From: Paludibacteraceae bacterium | Lineage (GTDB): Bacteria > Bacteroidota > Bacteroidia > Bacteroidales > Paludibacteraceae | DNA length: 46,823 nt | Direction: 5' to 3' | Assembly: GCA_018433525.1 (NCBI GenBank) | Contig: JAHDRA010000048.1 | Span: 1-46,823 of the forward strand | In this document: positions 35,120 to 42,850 of the stretch, piece by piece | Numbering within the stretch: position 1 is the first letter of the stretch | Layout of the letters: the number at the start of each line of letters is the position of its first letter | The notes under the pieces: generated by a model | The model's database searches: none | Told to the model about the DNA's origin: nothing | Seen by the model: only the letters and a program-made list of their open reading frames with translations | Position numbers and translations under genes: made by a program

Positions 35120-36106
35120 ATGAAAGAAGACAATAGCTTATATCCCTTAAAATTTCAACCCATTTTAAAAGAAAAAATTTGGGGAGGAACGCGGCTAAAA
35201 AAACTTTTCAACAAGCAAACCGAATCCGACAAGATTGGTGAAAGTTGGGAACTTTCCGGTTTTGAAGGTGATGAATCAATTGTATCGAATGGTTTCCTTG
35301 CCGGGAATAATTTGACGGAATTGATTGAAATATATATGGGAGACTTGGTTGGGGATAAGATTTTTGAAGAATTTGGGTTGACTTTTCCCTTGCTTTTTAA
35401 ACTTATTGATGCCAATGACGATTTGTCCATTCAGGTGCATCCCGACGATGAGACGGCAGCTCAGCGGCACAATTCGTTGGGAAAAACCGAAATGTGGTAT
35501 GTAATAGATGCTGAGCCGGGAGGAGAATTGATAGTTGGATTTATAAACGATTGCTCACGCGAAGAATATTTGAAAGCTTTGGAAGAAGGACGTGTGGCCG
35601 ATTTATTGAAAAGAGTTCCGGTCAGCAAGGGTGATGTGATTTATATTCCGGCAGGTTTGGTACACGCCATAAAAAAAGGCGTATTGGTTGCAGAAATTCA
35701 GGAGACAAGTGATCTTACTTATCGTATTTTTGACTACAAACGAACCGATGAACATGAAAAAGAGCGTGAGCTGCATACAGAATTGGCTTTGGATGTCATT
35801 AATTTTTCCGCCACAAAAAATCCAAAAGTTGAATACGAATCTAAAGTTAATGCGGTAACAACACTGGTTTCGTGTGATTATTTTACCACCAATCTGCTAA
35901 TATTTAATCGTAATATTATCCGCAATTACAGTTCGCTGGATTCCTTTGTAGTTTATATGTGTTTGGAAGGAAATTTCATTTTAGAATGCGAAAACCATAA
36001 AATCTTGGTGGAAAAGGGCGAAACAGTTTTAATTCCTGCCAGTTTGGACGAAGTTTCATTGATTCCGCAAGGAGAGGTAAAATTGCTGGAAGTATATATT
36101 CAGTAA
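35120..36106 (+). CDS. manA: Class I mannose-6-phosphate isomerase
   Basis: A 328-residue zinc cupin enzyme that interconverts mannose-6-phosphate and fructose-6-phosphate. Family blocks are LKEKIWGGTRLKKLFN at the start, IQVHPDDETAAQRH (zinc ligands), KTEMWYVIDAEPGGEL and YIPAGLVHAIKKGVLVAEIQ. The ATG at 35120 gives the usual short-form length. An ATG at 35090 overlaps galE by 8 bases and would add ten residues, so it remains possible. Third gene of the operon; a terminator follows. Confidence 0.92.
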   Translation: MKEDNSLYPLKFQPILKEKIWGGTRLKKLFNKQTESDKIGESWELSGFEGDESIVSNGFLAGNNLTELIEIYMGDLVGDKIFEEFGLTFPLLFKLIDANDDLSIQVHPDDETAAQRHNSLGKTEMWYVIDAEPGGELIVGFINDCSREEYLKALEEGRVADLLKRVPVSKGDVIYIPAGLVHAIKKGVLVAEIQETSDLTYRIFDYKRTDEHEKERELHTELALDVINFSATKNPKVEYESKVNAVTTLVSCDYFTTNLLIFNRNIIRNYSSLDSFVVYMCLEGNFILECENHKILVEKGETVLIPASLDEVSLIPQGEVKLLEVYIQ

Positions 36107-36129
36107 GGATTATTTCAAACTTAATATTA

Positions 36130-36175
36130 AAAAGGGAATGGCTGCAAACGAGAGTTGAAGTGCCATTCCCTTTTT
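36130..36175. terminator. Terminator between manA and the GNAT gene
   Basis: AAAGGGAATGGC (36131-36142) pairs with GCCATTCCC and the T run to 36175. The A run on the left lets it serve the convergent GNAT gene too. Confidence 0.88.
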
Positions 36176-36208
36176 CCTGTTTTATTCTGTCAAAACAAAT
36201 CTATCACA

Positions 36209-36754
36209 TCACTTCATTTTTGTTTTATTGTAAACATTTTTGAATTGTTGGAAAACGATAATATTTTGAAAATCGTTCGTGGTTTTTATCCAATTTTTCA
36301 ACATGCCGTTTTTTTCAAAATTTTCTTCTTCAAACATGCGCATGCTTGGGATATTTTCTTCAGCAATTTGTACGTAAAGTTGGTTAATTTTCAAAAATTC
36401 AAATACATATTCTTCAACGAGATGAAGTGCTTCTCTGGCAAAACCGTTTCTTTGAAATTTTTGCTCGATAAAAAGTCCCAATGCTATGCGGCTATTGTGA
36501 ATGTCGAAGTCAAACAAGTCAACCGTTCCAATGGTTTCATTGCTGCTTTTGATAGTTATCATCAACCGCAATTGCCTGTTTTCGTATATGTCTTTTTCCG
36601 AATCCAGTATGTACCGTTTCAGCATATAACGTGAATAGGGATTTCGGGTATTGCCCACCATCCACAATTCGGGATTGTTTTCCCATCGATACAGAAGTTC
36701 CAAATCTTCGGGTTCGACAGCACGTAGCCGTATGTTTTCGTTTTCCAGCAACAA
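36209..36754 (-). CDS. GNAT family N-acetyltransferase (RimJ/RimL type)
   Basis: A 181-residue acetyltransferase. The start LENENIRLRAVEPEDLELLY is typical of the RimJ/RimL group, and ALGLFIEQKFQRNGFAREAL (about 91-110) is the acetyl-CoA-binding region. The acceptor is unknown; members modify ribosomal proteins, antibiotics or polyamines. The start codon appears to be TTG at 36754, two bases after the recA stop. The first ATG would remove 31 conserved residues. Translation is probably coupled to recA. Confidence 0.85.
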   Translation of the reverse strand: MLLENENIRLRAVEPEDLELLYRWENNPELWMVGNTRNPYSRYMLKRYILDSEKDIYENRQLRLMITIKSSNETIGTVDLFDFDIHNSRIALGLFIEQKFQRNGFAREALHLVEEYVFEFLKINQLYVQIAEENIPSMRMFEEENFEKNGMLKNWIKTTNDFQNIIVFQQFKNVYNKTKMK

Positions 36755-36756
36755 TT

Positions 36757-37779
36757 TTATTTTTCTTTGATAGCTTCAACAATTTTTGCTTCGAGTTCGG
36801 CAGCCAATTCTGGATTGTCCTTAATTACGGTTTTTGCGGCATCTCTTCCCTGAGCAAGTTTGGTATCGCCATAGCTGAACCACGAACCACTTTTTTTGAT
36901 AATTCCGTATTCTACGCCCAAATCGAGGATTTCACCGCTTTTGGAAATTCCTTCGCCAAACATAATATCAAATTCTGCTTTACGGAAAGGAGGTGCAACT
37001 TTATTTTTCACTACTCTCACACGCGTTTGATGTCCTATAACTTCTTCTCCATCTTTCAGTTGCCCGATTTTTCGAATATCCAAACGAACGGAAGCATAGA
37101 ATTTCAGGGCGTTTCCTCCGGTAGTAGTTTCAGGATTGCCAAACATAACACCAATTTTTTCCCGAAGTTGATTGATGAAAATACAGGTTGTGTTGGTTTT
37201 GCTAATGTTGGCAGTAAGTTTGCGAAGTGCCTGCGACATTAATCGGGCTTGAAGTCCCATTTTTGAATCGCCCATGTCGCCTTCCAGTTCGGCTTTTGGA
37301 GTTAAGGCGGCAACGGAATCGATAACAACAATATCAACGGCTGAGGAACGAATCAGTTGATCGGCAATTTCCAACGCCTGTTCGCCACTGTCGGGCTGAG
37401 AAATCAGCAATTCGTCGGTATTTACACCCAACTTTTCGGCATAAGCACGATCGAAAGCATGTTCTGCATCAATAATGGCAGCAATGCCGCCGGCTTTCTG
37501 AGCTTCAGCAATGGCATGAATGGCCAATGTGGTTTTTCCGGACGATTCGGGTCCGTAAATTTCAATCACTCTGCCTCTGGGATAGCCGCCAACGCCTAAA
37601 GCAATGTTTAAACCTATGGAGCCGGTTGGAATCACATCGATGTCAACTATTTGGTTGTCGCCCATACGCATAATGGTCCCTTTTCCGTAATCTTTTTCTA
37701 TTTTTTCCATTGCCAGCTGCAAGGCTTTTATTTTTTCGGAAGACGGTTTCTTTTGTTCTTCGGTTGTTTTTTCGGCCAT
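36757..37779 (-). CDS. recA: Recombinase RecA
   Basis: A 340-residue strand-exchange ATPase for homologous recombination. Walker [21 protein letters not shown] (about 74-93), Walker [21 protein letters not shown], and the L2 loop [20 protein letters not shown] are intact. The tail is short and lacks the strongly acidic C-terminus of E. coli RecA. ATG at 37779, with a clear promoter about 60 bases upstream. No recognisable SOS box was seen. Confidence 0.98.
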   Translation of the reverse strand: MAEKTTEEQKKPSSEKIKALQLAMEKIEKDYGKGTIMRMGDNQIVDIDVIPTGSIGLNIALGVGGYPRGRVIEIYGPESSGKTTLAIHAIAEAQKAGGIAAIIDAEHAFDRAYAEKLGVNTDELLISQPDSGEQALEIADQLIRSSAVDIVVIDSVAALTPKAELEGDMGDSKMGLQARLMSQALRKLTANISKTNTTCIFINQLREKIGVMFGNPETTTGGNALKFYASVRLDIRKIGQLKDGEEVIGHQTRVRVVKNKVAPPFRKAEFDIMFGEGISKSGEILDLGVEYGIIKKSGSWFSYGDTKLAQGRDAAKTVIKDNPELAAELEAKIVEAIKEK

Positions 37780-37838
37780 AATTAAGTTTTTAATAATTGA
37801 TTATTTTTCTGAACTTCTTTAATATAAATTCACTGATA

Positions 37839-37870
37839 CAAAAATACATGAAAATGAATGGATCTACAAA
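37839..37870 (-). promoter_or_regulatory. Promoter of recA
   Basis: On the minus strand TTTG (37870-37867), a 20-base spacer and TATTTTTG (37846-37839). Confidence 0.75.
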
Positions 37871-37952
37871 TGTGAGTGAACATAAATCTTGACCGGAAGA
37901 TGTTTAATATTTTTAAAATCAGTACTTTATTTTTAGTGTTAAACATAGAATT

Positions 37953-38468
37953 TTAAAAATTGACCTGATTGGCAAGTATTTCAGTAAAATCGGAAAGATG
38001 TCCTTTTACATATGCTGAAATTATTTCCAGTTGTTCTTCTTCCATGTCGAAATATTCTTCTTCCAATTCATCAAATTGCTCAAAATCAACATACATTGCA
38101 TTAAATTCTTCTTCGGAAGTATCTCTTTCCAGCGTGGTTTTGTTCTCGTCATAAATTTTTTTTGCCCTGTAAATCAGTTTCGACAGCTCACGTGCTCCCA
38201 TCAATCGTAATGCTTTGGCAAAAGGATTGTCAAAAATATACCCTCCGTAACCGTTTTGAATCAGTTGAACAAAACCGCCTTCATCCATTTCGGTCGAAAA
38301 AAAATACCACGAAAGCAAAACATGTTGCCACCCATTGAGCAATTGCATGTTGGAAGTATTCAAATTACCACCAATAGCTGTCAAATAGGTATTGGCAATC
38401 GTCCGAAGAAATTCTTTATTGTCTTTTTCAAGGGCTTGCTGCAATTCTGAACTTGGGATTTGTATCAT
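37953..38468 (-). CDS. DUF4375 (DMP19-like) protein
   Basis: A 171-residue soluble acidic protein. The block WYFFSTEMDEGGFVQLIQNG (about residues 54-73), with YGGYIFDNPFAKALRLMGA after it, matches the DUF4375/DMP19 family. DMP19 of Neisseria is a DNA mimic; whether that applies here is unknown, although the tail is strongly acidic (FDELEEEYFDMEEEQLE). It begins 14 bases after the lipoprotein amylase stop, so it seems to be the last gene of the maltodextrin operon. Confidence 0.75.
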   Translation of the reverse strand: MIQIPSSELQQALEKDNKEFLRTIANTYLTAIGGNLNTSNMQLLNGWQHVLLSWYFFSTEMDEGGFVQLIQNGYGGYIFDNPFAKALRLMGARELSKLIYRAKKIYDENKTTLERDTSEEEFNAMYVDFEQFDELEEEYFDMEEEQLEIISAYVKGHLSDFTEILANQVNF

Positions 38469-38482
38469 TTTTTTGTATTTTT

Positions 38483-40855
38483 CTAATTGAGTAATATTTC
38501 GGCACTGTAGGCCGGCAAGTCTATGTTGATGGTTCCGTTAACCTCTGTAAAAGCATGTTGGAAAACAGCCTGATAAATTGTGTTTGTCATGATGCTCGGA
38601 AGATTGATTTCAAAATGCTGGGATTTGGGCGCATTATTGATAAATATTATGGCCACCTTATCAAAATATTTTCGGGCATATACCCAGCTGTCGTTATTAG
38701 CCTGAAGAGAAACAAAATCGCCATAAATCAGTACCGGATGTTGAAGTCTTAAATGAGTCAAAGTAGAAACTTTTTTCCATAAATTTTGCTCTCGCTTGTT
38801 CCAATGGTCAAAACGCATCATTCTCCTGCAATCGGGATCATTGGCGCCCGTCATGCCAATTTCGTCGCCATAATAAATAACGGGAATACCGGGAATAGTT
38901 AAGTTAAAAGTATGCAATAAAAACATTTTATCGTAAGCCGTAGAATCTGAAATTCCTATTTCCCTTTTCCATCCGGCCAGTTTGGTGTCTTCTCCGTATT
39001 TCAAATCGCCCGAAGCATAAGCCATAAATCGGGGACGATCGTGATTGCCTGAAATATAGCCCATTAAGTTGTGATGTCCATACACCTTAAAACTGTTTTG
39101 CAACACATCGTTTACCCGACTTAGAGAATTTCCGCCAATGCCGGCAAAAGCAACGGAAGCTTCATCAAAAACATTAAAATCGAATTGACCATCCAACATG
39201 CCGGTGCCTAAAAAACTGCCAATAAGCTGTGGACTTCCATATGTTTCGCCAATTTGATATAAATTTTTTCCATGATTTTGACGTTTTATTTTTAGAGTGA
39301 GTTCTCTCCAGAAGTCATTTGAAATATGCTTGCAGGCATCGTGTCGAAAGCCGTCGAGTTGAAATTCTTTTAACCAAAACAGTGCTGAATCAGTCATTAA
39401 ATCGATCACTTTCGGATCGGTGGTGTTCAAAGTCGGCATAAATGTATCAAACCACGTAGTCAACCGCTGGTCATCCCATCTTTCCGTATTCAATGTTCCG
39501 TCCGGAAGATACAATGAAGTAAAAAACTCCGGATGTTCCTTGTAAAGTGGATGTTCTTCGTGTACATGATGGGCAACATAATCCAGTAAAATATTGATAT
39601 TGTTGGAATGAGCGTGGACCACAAGATTTTTCAGTTCGTTGTTTGTACCAAACCGAAAATCGACTTTGGAAGAAGAAATCGGCCAATAACCGTGATACCC
39701 TGAAAATTTTGTAGGTACCGGTGCATAAAATCCATAAGGAGTTGTCGGATTTTGATTCACCGGAGAAATCCACAAAGTATTTACTCCCAAATCGGTAAAA
39801 TACCGGTCATCAATTTTTTGTCGAATCCCGGCCAAATCGCCACCCCAAAAATCGACTTTAGGATGTACATCAGCTCGACGAAGGGGATGATCGTTATCCT
39901 TATTGCCGTTTTTAAACCGATCGACCATCAGAAAATAAATAATTTGGGATGCTTTATCCGAACGCGTAATTTCTTTTGAGTCCGTCAGTACTTTTCCCTT
40001 GTGAAGCGGAATGAAAACATCGTTGCTGACGCCAAAATCATTGGAAACCCAAACACGAATAAACGAACGTTCCAGAGAATGAGCTTCGGAAGGAATATCG
40101 AAAATAATGCGGTTTTCCTGTTTCTTCACAAACATGTCGGGCAAACGGTAATTTTGCCAGTAAACAAAAATATTGTTTACCTTGTTTACCGATAAAAGTG
40201 TTATTTTGGAATCGGAATACGCATCAGTGTAAAGTTCGGGAAGCAGCGACTGCTGGCCTTCAACTTTCAATATGGAATTGAATTTTCCCCTTCCATTGTC
40301 GATTTTAAGCGGATTGTTGACATCATAATTCCATTCTCCATCCAACACCATCTGATAAAGATAAGTTCCCGGACTTAAATGCAAAGTTACCTGATAATAG
40401 CTGCTGTCGTTAAGTTGCAAATCGGGCGTAAAGTTGGGAACCCAGTCGTTCATTTGTCCAGCAATTTGAACTTTTCGATATGCTTTTCCCTGTGGTCGAT
40501 AAGTGAAAACAAAATCTGTTTTGTCGGTTTTTCGGCAGGGGATGGAATAAGGCGTTCCGTTCAACCAAATTTTTAAATCTACAAAATTTTCCATTTCCGG
40601 CACAACCTTAACATAAAGTAATTTTTTGTCGTTGGATAATTTCCATTGTAACCAGGAGGAAGATGAAGTTATGGAGTCGATTTCTGTAGGATTCAGTATA
40701 AAATCCTGTAAATAAATGGTATCTTCCCCAATTTCCAATGTTAAAAGAGAATTTAAGTTAAAATTGTTTTCACCATCGGGAGCATAATGTAAAGATGGCT
40801 GGCAAGAAAAGAACAGACTTGTACACAAAAAGGAAAAAAGAATTTTGTTTTTCAT
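38483..40855 (-). CDS. GH13 alpha-amylase family lipoprotein
   Basis: A 790-residue glycoside hydrolase with a lipoprotein signal (LFFSC, Cys18), so anchored in the envelope. Residues 112-200 form a CBM48/E-set-like starch domain (AGQMNDWVP). The catalytic barrel starts near 305 (IIYFLMVDRFKNGN). GH13 regions are complete: DYVAHH (425-430), GFRHDACKH with nucleophile Asp506, IGETYG with acid Glu537, and GNHDRP with Asp606. It probably cuts maltodextrins outside or at the outer membrane. Its start codon lies inside the 102-bp repeated element. The SusA-like gene ends 110 bases upstream. Confidence 0.9.
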   Translation of the reverse strand: MKNKILFSFLCTSLFFSCQPSLHYAPDGENNFNLNSLLTLEIGEDTIYLQDFILNPTEIDSITSSSSWLQWKLSNDKKLLYVKVVPEMENFVDLKIWLNGTPYSIPCRKTDKTDFVFTYRPQGKAYRKVQIAGQMNDWVPNFTPDLQLNDSSYYQVTLHLSPGTYLYQMVLDGEWNYDVNNPLKIDNGRGKFNSILKVEGQQSLLPELYTDAYSDSKITLLSVNKVNNIFVYWQNYRLPDMFVKKQENRIIFDIPSEAHSLERSFIRVWVSNDFGVSNDVFIPLHKGKVLTDSKEITRSDKASQIIYFLMVDRFKNGNKDNDHPLRRADVHPKVDFWGGDLAGIRQKIDDRYFTDLGVNTLWISPVNQNPTTPYGFYAPVPTKFSGYHGYWPISSSKVDFRFGTNNELKNLVVHAHSNNINILLDYVAHHVHEEHPLYKEHPEFFTSLYLPDGTLNTERWDDQRLTTWFDTFMPTLNTTDPKVIDLMTDSALFWLKEFQLDGFRHDACKHISNDFWRELTLKIKRQNHGKNLYQIGETYGSPQLIGSFLGTGMLDGQFDFNVFDEASVAFAGIGGNSLSRVNDVLQNSFKVYGHHNLMGYISGNHDRPRFMAYASGDLKYGEDTKLAGWKREIGISDSTAYDKMFLLHTFNLTIPGIPVIYYGDEIGMTGANDPDCRRMMRFDHWNKREQNLWKKVSTLTHLRLQHPVLIYGDFVSLQANNDSWVYARKYFDKVAIIFINNAPKSQHFEINLPSIMTNTIYQAVFQHAFTEVNGTINIDLPAYSAEILLN

Positions 40856-40951
40856 CAGAATATAATTTATTTTTTAAAGGTCTGATGGAACCCACATGTC
40901 TGAATATTATATTCATTCGTGTTTGTGTATGCAATACATGTGGGTTTCATA
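40850..40951 (-). repeat. Two-stem-loop element, copy 1 (start of the lipoprotein amylase)
   Basis: 102 bases nearly identical to 45359-45463 in the same orientation: three substitutions and one 3-base gap. It has a stem of 7 pairs, CATCAGA (40853-40859) with TCTGATG (40881-40887), and a longer stem, AACCCACATGT (40889-40899) with ACATGTGGGTT (40936-40946). It begins and ends with TTTCAT. On the minus strand it forms the whole region directly before the amylase ATG (40855-40853), and the ATG itself lies in the smaller stem. Confidence 0.85.
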
Positions 40952-40965
40952 ACTTGGTAACAGGT

Positions 40966-42810
40966 TTATTGAAGTTCGTAAATCATCACACTTTTTGCCG
41001 GAATGGAAAAAGCGTTTTTCAAGTTGTAAAAATTTCCGCTGAAAATTTCTTTAGCGCTGCCATATTGCTTCAACATTTCGTTGAATCTTTGCAGATCCAA
41101 TTCTGCGGGCTTTTCGTTGTTGTTGGCAACAATCATAACCGTTTTTTCTTCATTGTAACGGAAATAGACATAAATTCCATTTTCAGGAATAAACTGTTTC
41201 ATTTTTCCGGTTTGAAGTACAGTATTGTTTTTCCGGTAATGCAACAAATATCGCAAATAGTTGAAAATTTCGTTTTCTTCTGTCGTTCTGCCATTTTCTG
41301 TAAAAGCATTACGTTGGTCGGTAGCCCAGCCACCGGGAAAATCGAACCGATGACCTTCGTAACTACCCGGAATGCCAGGCATCATGATTTCCGTGCCATA
41401 ATATATTTGTGGATAACCGCGCAGTGTCAGTAACATGGCCAAAGCCATTTTGTATTTGGCAATATCATTACTGACGGCAGTTTGGAACCGATCAATATCA
41501 TGATTGTCCAAAAAAATCATGATGAAATTCGGATTTGGATAAACAAAATCCTGCGCAAAATGACTGTAAAAACGAACTATTCCATTTTCCCATCCTTCTT
41601 TTTCGTTAAAGGCTAAGGAAAACACGTCTTTCAGACAAAAATCCATTACACTCGACAAATGGGAGTCAAATCCATCCGCATTTCTGTTGCCCGATTGATA
41701 ATAAGCTGTTTCTGCAGGCGTTTTCACCCAACATTCGCCCACAACATTCATGTTGGGATATTCTTCGAGAATCGATTGAATAAATTGCGAAGCAGCCTTT
41801 ATGTTGTTGTACGGATAAGTATCCACACGCATTCCGTCAATTCCGGCATATTCTATCCAAAAAACATAAGCTTGTCTCAAGTAATCGAAAAGAAGCGGAA
41901 AATCAAGGTTTAAATCGGGCATATTGGGAGCAAACCAGCCTTTTATGAGTCTTTCGCGATCGGCTTCCGCAGCATGAGGATCAGTCCAAGCCGTAATTCG
42001 GTAATTGGAAGAGGTATAATTGTTCCAAGTATTGAACCAGTTTTTATCCGGAATGTCTTTCATCCACCAATGTTTCCAGCCACAATGATTGGGAACTACA
42101 TCCATCAATAATTTTAATCCATAAGCATGACAAGTGTCGGCCAGTCGCAAATAATCGGTATTGTTTCCCAGACGCGGATCAATTTTGTAATAATCGGTGC
42201 AGGCGTAATGATGATAGGAATATTGCGTATCGTTGTCTTCGAACAACGGCGTAGTCCACAAAGCTGTGATACCCAAATCGGCCAAATAAGGAATTTTGGA
42301 AATAATACCTTCGATGTCGCCACCATGACGCGCTCCTGGCTTTGCACGATGTACACCCTCAAAATATCCTTTCACAGAATCGTTTGCCGTATTGCCATTG
42401 CAAAATCTGTCGGGCATCAGCAGATAAACAGCATCTGCCGAAGTAAAACTCTGCCGCAATGAAGAATTGGACTTGCGCTCTTTCAGTTCGTACTGGTATT
42501 GCTGAATTTTCTTATCTTTTTTCAGGACGATTTGAAATTTTTTCGGCGAAACCACCTTTTGCAGGTCGATATAAAGAAAAACATAATTTGGGTTATCGGT
42601 CAATTCTTTACGGATAATGGTTACCTCCTTGTCCTGAATCGAAAAATCGCATTGTGCCACGTCCTTCCCATGAAACATTAGTTGGAGTTGTGTTTGGTTC
42701 ATACCTGTCCACCAAAAAGTTGGTTCAAGGTGGTCAACCCATTTTTTATCGGCTGATTTTGATGCGAAACAAGCCAAAAGAAAAGAAAGCAGGAAAAGAA
42801 TTTTTTTCAT
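40966..42810 (-). CDS. susA: SusA-like neopullulanase/alpha-amylase (GH13)
   Basis: A 614-residue exported GH13 enzyme resembling Bacteroides SusA, which cuts maltodextrins in the periplasm. The signal peptide starts MKKILFLLSFLLAC; LLAC at residues 11-14 could also be a lipobox. An N-terminal beta domain (about 25-115) precedes the barrel. GH13 motifs are DVVPNH, GMRVD with nucleophile Asp330, VGECW with Glu359, and DNHD with Asp438. HHYACTDYYKIDPRLG and KPGARHGGDIEGI fit the neopullulanase group. The ATG at 42810 is preferred over a TTG at 42822. The GH65 gene ends 40 bases upstream. Confidence 0.92.
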   Translation of the reverse strand: MKKILFLLSFLLACFASKSADKKWVDHLEPTFWWTGMNQTQLQLMFHGKDVAQCDFSIQDKEVTIIRKELTDNPNYVFLYIDLQKVVSPKKFQIVLKKDKKIQQYQYELKERKSNSSLRQSFTSADAVYLLMPDRFCNGNTANDSVKGYFEGVHRAKPGARHGGDIEGIISKIPYLADLGITALWTTPLFEDNDTQYSYHHYACTDYYKIDPRLGNNTDYLRLADTCHAYGLKLLMDVVPNHCGWKHWWMKDIPDKNWFNTWNNYTSSNYRITAWTDPHAAEADRERLIKGWFAPNMPDLNLDFPLLFDYLRQAYVFWIEYAGIDGMRVDTYPYNNIKAASQFIQSILEEYPNMNVVGECWVKTPAETAYYQSGNRNADGFDSHLSSVMDFCLKDVFSLAFNEKEGWENGIVRFYSHFAQDFVYPNPNFIMIFLDNHDIDRFQTAVSNDIAKYKMALAMLLTLRGYPQIYYGTEIMMPGIPGSYEGHRFDFPGGWATDQRNAFTENGRTTEENEIFNYLRYLLHYRKNNTVLQTGKMKQFIPENGIYVYFRYNEEKTVMIVANNNEKPAELDLQRFNEMLKQYGSAKEIFSGNFYNLKNAFSIPAKSVMIYELQ

Positions 42811-42850
42811 GTTGGTAAACAAATTATTTTTTAATGGACTTCAATATTTG

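Noticed and set aside
37780..37952. SOS box before recA
   Set aside because: No LexA-type palindrome was found between the promoter and the start codon; only a housekeeping-type promoter is visible.
40795..41433. Rightward 212-codon frame opposite the amylase genes
   Set aside because: It is a shadow of the SusA-like gene and the repeat; its protein has no recognisable features.
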